A DNA stretch of 36,858 nt from an uncultured Pelagibacteraceae bacterium (GTDB lineage Bacteria > Pseudomonadota > Alphaproteobacteria > Pelagibacterales > Pelagibacteraceae): positions 1 through 36,858 of the forward strand of contig CACIKJ010000005.1 of NCBI GenBank assembly GCA_902587215.1. The letters run 5' to 3'. The translations under genes were made by a program, and so were the position numbers. The notes under the pieces are model-generated. The model searched no databases, was not told the origin of the DNA, and worked only from the letters and a program-made list of their open reading frames with translations. This document shows, piece by piece, positions 25,741 to 35,440 of this stretch. Position 1 is the first letter of the stretch. Each line of letters starts with the position of its first letter.

Positions 25741-27230
25741 TAAAGTGTATTTTGTTTAATAAATTTATCAGCGGCTGATAAAATTAATTTTTTTCTCTCA
25801 GTTTTCATTTTATCAAAAATTCTTACCATCATGGAAAGTCTTGGATTTTTTAGAAAAAACTTTCTGTTTCGGTCTATAAATCTCCAGTATAATCCATCCA
25901 TTATGTTGCACCACTCACCTTTTTTAAAATCCATCATCTTCATAAAATAGCTTGAACCACAAATGTATGGTTTGGTTGCAAATATTCCACCATCACTAAA
26001 TAAACCCATGCCATAAACATTTGGTACCATCACCCAATCTGAAGAGTCGACAAACATTTCCATAAACCATTTGTAAACAATAGTTGGTTTAATCTCACAG
26101 AGATTCATGATGTTTGATAAAATCATTAATCTTTCAATATGATGTGACCAACCATAATTTAAGGCATTTTTAATTGCATGATCTAAAGGTGGAATACCAG
26201 TTGTTCCTTCGTACCATGATTTTTTCATTTTTCGATTATGTTTAAAAAAATTTCCAGTTTCCATTTCATCAGAATAACTTTGATAAATTCCTCTCATAAA
26301 CTCTCTCCATCCAATAACTTGGCGAATGTATCCTTCTAAAGAATTTAATCTAATTTTATGTTTATGATGAAAATCTAAAACTTTTTGAACTATAAACTCA
26401 GGTGTAATTAAACCTAAGTTTATGTAAGGACTTAATGCGCTATGAAATAATATGTTATCCTTCTGATCAACCGCATCCTCATAATCACCAAATAAATTTG
26501 ATTTTTCTTTGATAAAAAAATTTAGTAATTTCACAACATCTTCATACTCAGTAGCAAACCAGAATTCTTTTGTATTTCCTGGGTGATCCTTAAAAACTTT
26601 TTCTATAATCGGTTTAAGTTTTTTTGTATGTGTCGTTTCATTTATTTTAGGGAACTTTGGAATTGTTATATTTTTAGGAAGTTTATTTCTATTTTCGTCA
26701 TCAAAACTCCATTTTCCACCCTCAGGATTTCCATCTTTTTTCATTAAAATATTTAACTCTCTTCTAGTTTCTTTGTAAAAAACAGCCATAAAAGGTTTTT
26801 TGGATTTTGATAAATATTTTTTAAAATTTTCTCTTGAGTTTAAAAACATTGGGGTTTGAATGACATTCCATTTGATTTTTTCTTTTTTAAAAAATTTTGT
26901 TATTTTTTTTTCAAAAAATTTATCTTCAATTTCAAAACTTGATACTTCTGAAATTTTTTGTGTCTTTAAAATTTTTTTTAATTTTTCTATATAATCTGAT
27001 TTAAATGACTTATCCTCAATTGACGAATATTCAATTTTGAACTTATTTTTCTTTAATTTATCTGCATGCGACCTCATAGCAGAAAGAAATAAAAGTATTT
27101 TCTGTTTATGGTGTTTTTCATAGGTACATAGTTGGTAATCTTCTGCCATAAAAAAGATATGGTCTTTTCTGAATTTTTCTAAGTATTTTTCAGAAAAAAG
27201 TTGATTTCCAAGTAGAAAAAATAATTTCAT
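25740..27230 (-). CDS. Cryptochrome/photolyase family protein of the FeS-BCP / (6-4) PhrB lineage
   Basis: LGNQLF, MRSHADKLKKNKFKIEY, VIGWREFMRGIYQSY, WSHHIERLMILSNIMNLCEI, FVDSSDWVMVPNVYGMGLFSDGGIFATKPYICGSSYFMKM, DGLYWRFIDRNRKFFLKNPRLSMM. Confidence 0.93.
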   Translation of the reverse strand: MKLFFLLGNQLFSEKYLEKFRKDHIFFMAEDYQLCTYEKHHKQKILLFLSAMRSHADKLKKNKFKIEYSSIEDKSFKSDYIEKLKKILKTQKISEVSSFEIEDKFFEKKITKFFKKEKIKWNVIQTPMFLNSRENFKKYLSKSKKPFMAVFYKETRRELNILMKKDGNPEGGKWSFDDENRNKLPKNITIPKFPKINETTHTKKLKPIIEKVFKDHPGNTKEFWFATEYEDVVKLLNFFIKEKSNLFGDYEDAVDQKDNILFHSALSPYINLGLITPEFIVQKVLDFHHKHKIRLNSLEGYIRQVIGWREFMRGIYQSYSDEMETGNFFKHNRKMKKSWYEGTTGIPPLDHAIKNALNYGWSHHIERLMILSNIMNLCEIKPTIVYKWFMEMFVDSSDWVMVPNVYGMGLFSDGGIFATKPYICGSSYFMKMMDFKKGEWCNIMDGLYWRFIDRNRKFFLKNPRLSMMVRIFDKMKTERKKLILSAADKFIKQNTL

Positions 27231-27257
27231 TACCTATATATAACTTTTTAAAAATAT

Positions 27258-27968
27258 ATGTCAGACAAATATTTAGTAGTTGGTGCCACAGGTTCAATAG
27301 GGTCAAATTTAGCAGAACAATTGCATGCTTCTGGTAAAGAAATTCATTTAGTGGGTAGAAACGAAGATAATACAAAAACTTTAGCACAAAAATTAAATTG
27401 TAGTTTTACTGTTGCTGACGTTTTAAAAGACGATTTCGTTGAAAGAATTAAGACAGATATTCAAGACATTAAAGGTATAGCATATTGTGTAGGGTCTATT
27501 GATCTAAAACCATTCAGAATGGTTAGTGAAAATGATTTTAATAAATGCATGAAATTAAATTTATATTCTGCGGTAGATTTAATTAAAGGGTTTCAAGAAA
27601 GTTTAAAAAAAAACAAAGGATCTATTGTTTTATTTTCTACTGTTGCTGCGCAAAGGGGTTTTACAAATCATTCTATTATTGCATCAACAAAAGCAGCTGT
27701 TGAAGGATTAACAGTTTCTTTAGCAGCAGAGTTTGCGCCGAATATCAGGGTAAATTGTATTGCTCCAAGTTTAACAAATTCTAAAATAGCAGAACCCATG
27801 CTAAAAAATAAAGTTTTGGCTGAAGGTATTGCAAAGGCTCATCCTTTAAAAAGACTTGGTGAGGGGAAAGACTCTGCTTCACTTGCAAAATTTTTAATAA
27901 CTGAAGATAGTTCGTGGGTTACTGGTCAAATTATAGCTGTGGATGGCGGAAGATCTAAATTATCTTAA
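27258..27968 (+). CDS. SDR-family protein (atypical, no YxxxK tyrosine)
   Basis: VGATGSIGSNLAEQL, LFSTVAAQRGFTNHSIIASTKAAVEGLTVSLAAEFAPNIRVNCIAPS, VTGQIIAVDGG. Confidence 0.9.
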   Translation: MSDKYLVVGATGSIGSNLAEQLHASGKEIHLVGRNEDNTKTLAQKLNCSFTVADVLKDDFVERIKTDIQDIKGIAYCVGSIDLKPFRMVSENDFNKCMKLNLYSAVDLIKGFQESLKKNKGSIVLFSTVAAQRGFTNHSIIASTKAAVEGLTVSLAAEFAPNIRVNCIAPSLTNSKIAEPMLKNKVLAEGIAKAHPLKRLGEGKDSASLAKFLITEDSSWVTGQIIAVDGGRSKLS

Positions 27969-27969
27969 A

Positions 27970-28818
27970 TTAATTTTTTTGTGATCTTTTAAAACACTCA
28001 ATCGTATTTTTTAATAAACAAGCAATTGTCATTGGTCCAACGCCACCGGGAACAGGTGTTAAAGCTTTAGCTACTTTTGAAACTTCATCAAAAGCTACAT
28101 CTCCGACAATTCCTTTTTCCGTTTTATTAATCCCTACATCAATAACAATTGCGTCTTTCTTAACCCAATCGCCTTTTACAAGTTCAGGAATACCAACTGC
28201 TGCAACTATTATATCTCCTTTTAAACACTCACCTTTTAGATCAGCAGTTTTAGAGTGAGTTATAGTTACAGTACAATTTTCTTTGAGCAAAAGTTGTGTC
28301 ATTGGTTTACCATTTAAATTTGATCTACCAACCACTACAGCTTTTTTTCCACTTAAATTTGTTTCAATTTTTTTAATTAATAAATAGCATCCAAGAGGTG
28401 TACATGGAACTGAGCTCTCATATCCAGATGAAAGATTTCCTACATTCATTGGATGAAAACCATCTACATCTTTGCCTGGAGAAATGGCTTCAATTACTTT
28501 TTGTTTATCAATATGTTTTGGAAGAGGTAATTGAACAAGTATACCTGAAACAGTATCATCGTTGTTTAGCTCATCAATTTTTTCTAAAACAGTTATTTCT
28601 TCAACTGTTTCGGGGTAACGAATGACCTCTGACTTTAGTCCAACTTCGTTCGCAGACTTTTCTTTATTTTTTACATAAATTTTACTTGGAGCAAGCTCGC
28701 CAATTAAAATAACTGTTAAACCTGGGACTTTATTATATTTGTTTTTTAATTCAGCAACTTCTTTTTTTAACTCTTCTCTTAGCTCAGCTGCTGCTTTTTT
28801 TCCATCAATTAAAATCAT
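27970..28818 (-). CDS. folD: Bifunctional methylenetetrahydrofolate dehydrogenase/cyclohydrolase FolD
   Basis: SGILVQLPLPKHID, KDVDGFHPMNVG, VVVGRSNLNGKPMTQLLL, PVPGGVGPMTIACLLKNT. Confidence 0.96.
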   Translation of the reverse strand: MILIDGKKAAAELREELKKEVAELKNKYNKVPGLTVILIGELAPSKIYVKNKEKSANEVGLKSEVIRYPETVEEITVLEKIDELNNDDTVSGILVQLPLPKHIDKQKVIEAISPGKDVDGFHPMNVGNLSSGYESSVPCTPLGCYLLIKKIETNLSGKKAVVVGRSNLNGKPMTQLLLKENCTVTITHSKTADLKGECLKGDIIVAAVGIPELVKGDWVKKDAIVIDVGINKTEKGIVGDVAFDEVSKVAKALTPVPGGVGPMTIACLLKNTIECFKRSQKN

Positions 28819-28821
28819 AGT

Positions 28822-29112
28822 TTAGAATATCATTGGTGCAATGTAGAGCTTCATACACATTTCGATAAACCAAATCAACAAAAGAAGTATAATAGGAGAT
28901 ATATCAAAGGCTCCCAAATTTGGTAAAAATTGCCTGATCTTTCTTAAAAAAGGTTCCGTTAAACGATATGTAAAATCTAGTATCATATAAACAAACCTAT
29001 TAGAAGTATTAATAACGTTAAAGGCAACCAACCAACTGATCACAACATTAGCTATTACAACATAAGAATATAATTTTAAAATTTGTAAAGCTAAGTAAAA
29101 AATTGCAATCAT
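28822..29112 (-). CDS. YggT family membrane protein
   Basis: 96 aa, two hydrophobic segments with YRLTEPFLRKIRQFLPNLGAFDISPIILLLLIWF. Confidence 0.9.
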   Translation of the reverse strand: MIAIFYLALQILKLYSYVVIANVVISWLVAFNVINTSNRFVYMILDFTYRLTEPFLRKIRQFLPNLGAFDISPIILLLLIWFIEMCMKLYIAPMIF

Positions 29113-30194
29113 TTTTTTTCCACATAAATAGACTGACTCGGAAATGCAAATGAAGCTTTATTTTTTTCAACAATTTGTTTTATCTGAATTGCCAATCTTT
29201 CTTTAACAGCTAACCACTCATCCCAATCATCTGTTTTGGTAAAACACCGAACATACATATCTATAGAACTTTCAGCAAAACTATCCACTCTAACTGCATA
29301 ACCAAGCTCTGGTTTGAAATCTTCGTGTGTTTTAATATAATTTTCGATTTCATTTCTTACAGATTTAAGTTGGTCAACAGTAGAGTCGTATTGAAGATTG
29401 ATTGTCCAGCTAATAATCCAATTTGTTGTTTGACTTATGTTAATTACTGCATTTTCTGCAAATTGAAAATTTGGTATTATTGCAATCGACTTATCAAATT
29501 TTCTTATTACCGTTGATCTGAAACCAATTTTCTCTACGATTCCCTCTATTATTCCTTCAACCAAAATCCAATCTCCCATTTTGAATCTTTTTTCAACTAA
29601 AACCAAAATTCCAGAAATTAAATTTTTAAATAAATCTTGGGCACCCAAAGCAACGGCTACACCAAATAATCCTAAGCCAGCGATAATTGGTCCAATTTTA
29701 ATTCCCCAAAGTTCTAAGACAGCAGCAGCACCTAAAATAAAAATCAAAATTTTAATTGATTTCACAATCCAACTTATTAATTCTCTAGTGAGAATTTTTC
29801 CAAGTCCACTTAAAACGTATGAAACAGGTTCAATAATTTGATGTATAGTCCAGAAAATTAAAATTGTTATTAAAGTTCTATTTATGTTGTTTACGAACTC
29901 TCGGGTATCTGTCTCAAAAGTCATATAGTAACTTGCAAAGAAAAAACCTAATACGATGGGTAAAAACCTTACAGGACCTATTAGAGAACGAACAAATGTG
30001 TCATCAAGATTATTTGTGGTTCTTTTTGAAATTGTTTCTAACTTTTTAATTATCAGCTTACTAATTAATCCTCTAAAAATTAAAAATAATAGAAAAATTC
30101 CAATTCCTATTAGTATTTCCAAAAAATTTATTCCTAGAATACCTTTTTCCCAAACAGATAGAAATAAATCCTTAAAATTTACAAAAACATCCAT
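29109..30194 (-). CDS. Small-conductance mechanosensitive channel family (MscS-like)
   Basis: GLGLFGVAVALGAQDLFKNLISGILVLVEKRFKMGDWILVEG pore helix and beta domain. Confidence 0.93.
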   Translation of the reverse strand: MDVFVNFKDLFLSVWEKGILGINFLEILIGIGIFLLFLIFRGLISKLIIKKLETISKRTTNNLDDTFVRSLIGPVRFLPIVLGFFFASYYMTFETDTREFVNNINRTLITILIFWTIHQIIEPVSYVLSGLGKILTRELISWIVKSIKILIFILGAAAVLELWGIKIGPIIAGLGLFGVAVALGAQDLFKNLISGILVLVEKRFKMGDWILVEGIIEGIVEKIGFRSTVIRKFDKSIAIIPNFQFAENAVINISQTTNWIISWTINLQYDSTVDQLKSVRNEIENYIKTHEDFKPELGYAVRVDSFAESSIDMYVRCFTKTDDWDEWLAVKERLAIQIKQIVEKNKASFAFPSQSIYVEKK

Positions 30195-30195
30195 A

Positions 30196-30894
30196 TCAAA
30201 CTTTATATAATAAAAATTCTTCTTCTCCTGGACTAAACAGAAATATTTTTTTCCATTTTATATTATTTAGAACAGAAGATGTTTTCTCTCCTATACACAT
30301 TAAATTGGTATTCATCCAGCTGTCAATCAATTGATATTTTTTTATTATAATTAGGAAGTTTTTTGCACTATTTTCTGAGTAAACATAAACACTATCTGGA
30401 ATATTTTTTTTTAGCTCATCAATTATTGAGCTATTAATTTCATCATTGTAATCAACAGAATAGTTTACAATTCTCATTATTTCGTATCCTTCGTTTCTTA
30501 AATCTTCATCTAAATTGAATGAAATAAATTCACCACTAACATATAATATCTTACCATCTCTTTTATCATGATTTTGTAAAATTAATTCTTTAAGGGCTCT
30601 TACATTTCCATCTGCTGCAATTACATTTTGAAAACCCGAGCTTCTTGCAAACTTTTCTGTAGTAGAGCCAACACAAAAGCATCTGATTGTTTTATTTAAG
30701 TTGTCTAAATTTAAGTTTTTTATTGAGTTAGAGCTTGTAAAAATAATTGCTGAATATTCACTATAATTTGGTTCTTTATATTCTACTTTTTTAATTTTGA
30801 TTACAGGCAAATGAGAAACGGTATGACCTAATTCTTTAAACTTAAGTATTAAATTAGAACAATCTTCCAAAGGTCTTGTCAATAATATATGCAT
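30196..30894 (-). CDS. hemD: Uroporphyrinogen-III synthase (HemD-like)
   Basis: LLTRPLEDCSNLILKFKELGHTVSHLPVIKI, FTSSNSIKNL, downstream of hemC with 1-nt overlap. Confidence 0.88.
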   Translation of the reverse strand: MHILLTRPLEDCSNLILKFKELGHTVSHLPVIKIKKVEYKEPNYSEYSAIIFTSSNSIKNLNLDNLNKTIRCFCVGSTTEKFARSSGFQNVIAADGNVRALKELILQNHDKRDGKILYVSGEFISFNLDEDLRNEGYEIMRIVNYSVDYNDEINSSIIDELKKNIPDSVYVYSENSAKNFLIIIKKYQLIDSWMNTNLMCIGEKTSSVLNNIKWKKIFLFSPGEEEFLLYKV

Positions 30895-31805
30895 TATGTT
30901 TTATAAGTATCTTTTGCTTCCAATTTAAGATAATTCCCTAATTCAGTACTTGCATTCAAATAATTTGAGGTCTTATCTTTAATTTTTTTATAATATCTTT
31001 TTTTACCATCAATTGAGAAAAGTTCACCTGTGATTTCAAAATCATTATTGTTTACTTTTGAGAAAACACCTACAGCAGTATGACAATCACCCTCTAAAAT
31101 ACTTAGAACTTTACGTTCTGACTTAGCAGAAATTCTACAAACCTCATCATTAATTTTACCCAAAAGATTAATAACATCATCATCATCTTTTCTACATTGC
31201 AAAGACACAATTCCTTGTCCAGCACTAGGTATAACTTTTTCAGTTGAAAATTCTTCTGAAATTAAATGATTCAAATTTAAAGATTTAATTCCAGCTTTTG
31301 AGAGTATAATCCCATCATAATTATCCTTTTTTAACTTAGATATCCTTGTATCTACATTTCCTCTGATGGTTTTATATTTTAAATCACCTCTAATTCTATT
31401 AAACTGAAACTCTCTTCTAAATGAACAAGTTCCTATTATGGAATTTGAATTTAATTCATTAAATTTTTTCTTTTCACGTGTAATAAGAATTTCCTCTGGT
31501 GGATTTCTTTTTAAAAAACAATCTGTAATCAAACCGGGCGTTTCATCAGTGGGCATATCTTTTAAGGCATGAACCGCAAGATCAATTTTTTTATTGATCA
31601 ATTCTTCTTCTATTTTTTTTGAAAATAATCCTTTTCCACCAACCTCGGACAATCTTTCATTTTGATTTTGATCACCCTCGGTTGTAATTTTAACAAGTTC
31701 AATTTCGCCAGAAAAAACTCTGCTTATTTCATTTTTAGCTCGATTTGCATAAATCATGGCTAATTTACTAGCTCTAGTTCCAATCAAAATTTTATTTTTT
31801 TTCAT
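30894..31805 (-). CDS. hemC: Hydroxymethylbilane synthase
   Basis: ILIGTRASKLAMIYA, AVHALKDMPTD, GTCSFRREFQFNRIRGDLKYKTIRGNVDTRISKL, GDCHTAVGVFS. Confidence 0.96.
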   Translation of the reverse strand: MKKNKILIGTRASKLAMIYANRAKNEISRVFSGEIELVKITTEGDQNQNERLSEVGGKGLFSKKIEEELINKKIDLAVHALKDMPTDETPGLITDCFLKRNPPEEILITREKKKFNELNSNSIIGTCSFRREFQFNRIRGDLKYKTIRGNVDTRISKLKKDNYDGIILSKAGIKSLNLNHLISEEFSTEKVIPSAGQGIVSLQCRKDDDDVINLLGKINDEVCRISAKSERKVLSILEGDCHTAVGVFSKVNNNDFEITGELFSIDGKKRYYKKIKDKTSNYLNASTELGNYLKLEAKDTYKT

Positions 31806-31856
31806 TAATTGTTTTATATTTAAATCTTATAATCTAATTGTACTATCTAAAAAATT

Positions 31857-32927
31857 ATGAATAAAAAAATTACAATTTTAGGCATTGAATCCAGTTGTGA
31901 TGAGACAGCAGCATCAATCATTCAAGAGAAAAACGGAGAAATTAAGATTTTATCAAATATAGTATCTAGCCAATTTGATATTCATAAGGAATTTGGAGGT
32001 GTAGTTCCAGAATTAGCAGCGAGAGCACATGTAGAGAAAATTGATTTAATCACAGAAAAAGCAATATCTGAAAGTAAAATATGTCTTGATGAAATAGATG
32101 CTGTTGCAGCAACCGCAGGTCCTGGGTTGATAGTTTGTTTAACAGTTGGATTAAATTTTGGAAAAACTATTGCGGCATCACTTGATAAACCTTTCGTTGC
32201 AGTAAATCATCTCGAGGGGCACGCGTTAAGTCCAAAGTTAAACACAAATTTAGAGTTTCCTTATTTATTACTACTTATTTCTGGGGGTCACTCTCAATAC
32301 TTATCTGTAAAAGGTTTAGGAAATTATAAAAGGTTAGGGACCACAATTGACGATGCTCTTGGTGAAGCTTTTGATAAAACTGCAAAAATTATTGGAATAG
32401 AATTTCCAGGCGGACCAAAAATTGAAGAGTTTGCAAAAAAAGGAGACAAGGATAGATTTAATCTTCCTAAACCAATTTTAAATCGAGGTGGATGTAATTT
32501 ATCTTTTGCAGGATTGAAAACTGCTATATTGAGAATTCGATCAGAAATAAAAAATGAACAAGACAAATTTGATCTTGCCGCGTCTTTTCAAAGAACAATT
32601 GAGGAGATACTTATTCAAAAAACTAAGAAAGCTTTCGAAATTTATTTAGACGAAAATAGGTCAGAAAAAAAAATATTTGTAGTTGCTGGAGGAGTTGCGG
32701 CTAACAAAGGTATAAAAGATAAATTAATAAAATTATCAAATGAAAATAAATTTAAATGTCTATTTCCTGATTTAAGTTTATGTAGCGATAATGCAGCAAT
32801 GATTGCATTGGTTGGGTTAGAAAAATTTAAAAAAAAATTATTTAATGAATTAAATTTTAAAGTTAATCCAAGATGGCAGCTAGATGATAAAGCTAAATTT
32901 TTGAAGGGAGCAGGAGTAAAAATTTAA
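31857..32927 (+). CDS. tsaD: tRNA N6-adenosine threonylcarbamoyltransferase TsaD
   Basis: GIESSCDETAASI, VNHLEGHALSP, LISGGHSQYL, FPGGPKIEEFAKKG, VAGGVAANKGIK. Confidence 0.97.
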   Translation: MNKKITILGIESSCDETAASIIQEKNGEIKILSNIVSSQFDIHKEFGGVVPELAARAHVEKIDLITEKAISESKICLDEIDAVAATAGPGLIVCLTVGLNFGKTIAASLDKPFVAVNHLEGHALSPKLNTNLEFPYLLLLISGGHSQYLSVKGLGNYKRLGTTIDDALGEAFDKTAKIIGIEFPGGPKIEEFAKKGDKDRFNLPKPILNRGGCNLSFAGLKTAILRIRSEIKNEQDKFDLAASFQRTIEEILIQKTKKAFEIYLDENRSEKKIFVVAGGVAANKGIKDKLIKLSNENKFKCLFPDLSLCSDNAAMIALVGLEKFKKKLFNELNFKVNPRWQLDDKAKFLKGAGVKI

Positions 32928-32929
32928 TC

Positions 32930-33349
32930 ATGAACTATTGGTTACTTAAATCAGAGCCAGATGTTTGGTCTTTGGATCAGCAAATTAAATCTGGGCTTCG
33001 GGGATCTATGTGGGATGGTGTTAGAAATTATCAGGCTGCAAATAATTTAAGAAAAATGAAAAAAGGAGATCTTTGTTTTTTTTATCACTCTAATATTGGA
33101 AAAGAAATAGTTGGGATAATAAAAGTTATTAAGGAAGCTTTTACAGATCCTACCGATAAAACTAGAAAATTTGTTGCCGTCCAGGTTAGGTTTGAAAAGA
33201 AATTAGAAAAACCCGTCAGTTTAGAAAATATCAAAAAAACTAAAGAATTAAAAGATTTGCTGTTAATTAAACAAAGCAGACTATCGGTTATGCCTGTAGA
33301 TACTAAACACTGGAAAATTATTTTGAACATGAGTAAAATAGGCAAATAA
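32930..33349 (+). CDS. EVE domain-containing protein
   Basis: MNYWLLKSEPDVWSLDQQ, WDGVRNYQAANNLRKMKKGDLCFFYHSN. Confidence 0.95.
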   Translation: MNYWLLKSEPDVWSLDQQIKSGLRGSMWDGVRNYQAANNLRKMKKGDLCFFYHSNIGKEIVGIIKVIKEAFTDPTDKTRKFVAVQVRFEKKLEKPVSLENIKKTKELKDLLLIKQSRLSVMPVDTKHWKIILNMSKIGK

Positions 33350-33352
33350 AAC

Positions 33353-35440
33353 ATGCCAAAAAAAAAGAAAAAAAGAAGAAATAAAAAAAGAGTTAAGAAA
33401 AAAGTCTCAAGAAAAAGAAAAATTTATAAAAAATTCAAAACAAATAAGAAGAAAAGTAAAAGAAGATTTAAAAAAGTAAATACAAAAAGTAAATCGAAAG
33501 AACCAACTGAAAAAATTTATAAAACAAAATCAGAATGGGTTAAAAAAGCAGCAGTTAATAAATCTCTCTATGAAAAAAAATATAAAGAGTCTATTAGAAA
33601 TAATAATGACTTCTGGGCTAAAGAGGGAAAAAGGATTACCTGGATAAAACCATTTACAAAAATAAAAGACGTTACTTACAGCAAGACAGATGTAAGTATT
33701 AAATGGTTTTATGATGGAACTCTTAATGCTTCCTCGAATTGTATAGATAGACATTTAAAAAAAAATAAAGATAAAACTGCAATCATATGGGTAGGAGATG
33801 ATCCAAAAGTTCAAAAAAAAATTACATATAAACAATTGCACGATGAAGTTTCAAAAGCTGCTAATGGGTTAAAAAAATTAGGTGTTCAAAAGGGTGATAG
33901 AGTCACAATTTATTTAACTATGATTCCTGAATTAGCTTACACAATGCTTGCTTGCGCAAGAATTGGTGCTGTACATTCTATCATCTTTGGAGGATTTTCA
34001 GCGGATTCTATCGCTGACAGAGTCAATAACTGTAAGTCAGATTATATTGTTACAGCAGACGAAGGATTAAGAGGTGGTAAAACAATTCATCTTAAGTCGA
34101 TCACAGATGAAGCGTTAATACATTGCCCGAATGTAAAAAAATGTATTGTTGTTAAAAGAACAGGAAACAGAATTAATTGGGACGAAAATAGAGATGTTTG
34201 GTATCATGAAATGATAGCTGGTGTTCCTTCCCAATGCCAGCCTGAAGAGATGAATGCAGAAGATCCTTTATTTATTTTGTATACATCAGGATCAACTGGA
34301 AAACCAAAAGGTGTTCTTCATACTACAGGTGGGTATATGGTCTACGCATCTATGACACATCAATATATTTTTAACTACAAGCCAAAAGATATTTATTTTT
34401 GTACTGCCGATATCGGTTGGATAACTGGTCATAGTTATATAATTTATGGACCACTTGCAAATGCAGCAACAACTGTAATGTTTGAAGGTGTTCCAACTTA
34501 TCCAGACTCATCAAGATGGTGGCAAATAGTAGATAAGTTTAAAGTTAATATTTTTTATACAGCTCCTACTGCTATCAGAGCGCTAATGGCTCAAGGAGAT
34601 GAACCAGTAAAGAAAACATCTAGAAAATCTCTGAAATTGCTGGGAACAGTTGGTGAACCAATTAATCCTGAGGCTTGGGAGTGGTACTATAGAACTGTTG
34701 GAGATAATAGATGTCCGATTGTAGACACTTGGTGGCAAACCGAAACTGGTGGTATTTTAATCTCACCACAAACAGGAGCGATAGATTTAAAACCAGGTTC
34801 TGCAACAAAACCATTTTATGGAATTAGACCTGTTATAGTTGATCAGAATGGAAAAGAAATTAGAGGAGAGGGACAAGGAAGGCTTTGCATGTCACAATCA
34901 TGGCCTGGCCAAATGAGAACAGTATATGGTGATCATCAAAGATTTATTGATACTTACTTCTCTCAATTTGATGGAAAATATTTTACAGGTGACGGATGTA
35001 GACGAGATAAAGACGGTTATTATTGGATTACTGGTAGAGTTGATGATGTGATAATTGTATCTGGCCACAATCTTGGAACTGCAGAAATTGAAAGTGCTTT
35101 TGTTGCTCACCCAAAAGTGGCTGAAGCAGCTGTTGTGGGATATCCTCATCAGATCAAAGGAAATGCTTTGTACTGTTATATAACAGTCAATAATGGAGTA
35201 ATTGCAGATGGTGATTTGGAAAGAGAACTAAAAAATCATATAGCAAAAACACTTGGGCCATTTTACAGACCAGAATTGATTCAGTTTTCACCAGGATTAC
35301 CAAAAACTAGGTCAGGAAAGATTATGAGAAGGATACTGAGAAAAATTGCTGCTAATGAACATGACCAACTTGGAGATACAACTACACTAGCTGATCCAAG
35401 TGTTGTTGATAGTTTAATTAATAATAGAAAAAATATTTAA
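33353..35440 (+). CDS. acs: Acetyl-CoA synthetase (AMP-forming) with unusual basic N-terminal extension
   Basis: [93 protein letters not shown]. Preceded by about 50 Lys/Arg-rich residues. Confidence 0.96.
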   Translation: MPKKKKKRRNKKRVKKKVSRKRKIYKKFKTNKKKSKRRFKKVNTKSKSKEPTEKIYKTKSEWVKKAAVNKSLYEKKYKESIRNNNDFWAKEGKRITWIKPFTKIKDVTYSKTDVSIKWFYDGTLNASSNCIDRHLKKNKDKTAIIWVGDDPKVQKKITYKQLHDEVSKAANGLKKLGVQKGDRVTIYLTMIPELAYTMLACARIGAVHSIIFGGFSADSIADRVNNCKSDYIVTADEGLRGGKTIHLKSITDEALIHCPNVKKCIVVKRTGNRINWDENRDVWYHEMIAGVPSQCQPEEMNAEDPLFILYTSGSTGKPKGVLHTTGGYMVYASMTHQYIFNYKPKDIYFCTADIGWITGHSYIIYGPLANAATTVMFEGVPTYPDSSRWWQIVDKFKVNIFYTAPTAIRALMAQGDEPVKKTSRKSLKLLGTVGEPINPEAWEWYYRTVGDNRCPIVDTWWQTETGGILISPQTGAIDLKPGSATKPFYGIRPVIVDQNGKEIRGEGQGRLCMSQSWPGQMRTVYGDHQRFIDTYFSQFDGKYFTGDGCRRDKDGYYWITGRVDDVIIVSGHNLGTAEIESAFVAHPKVAEAAVVGYPHQIKGNALYCYITVNNGVIADGDLERELKNHIAKTLGPFYRPELIQFSPGLPKTRSGKIMRRILRKIAANEHDQLGDTTTLADPSVVDSLINNRKNI

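Noticed and set aside
29325-30210. Several plus-strand ORFs antisense to mscS-like gene
   Set aside because: AT-rich chance ORFs opposite a clear MscS-like coding region.
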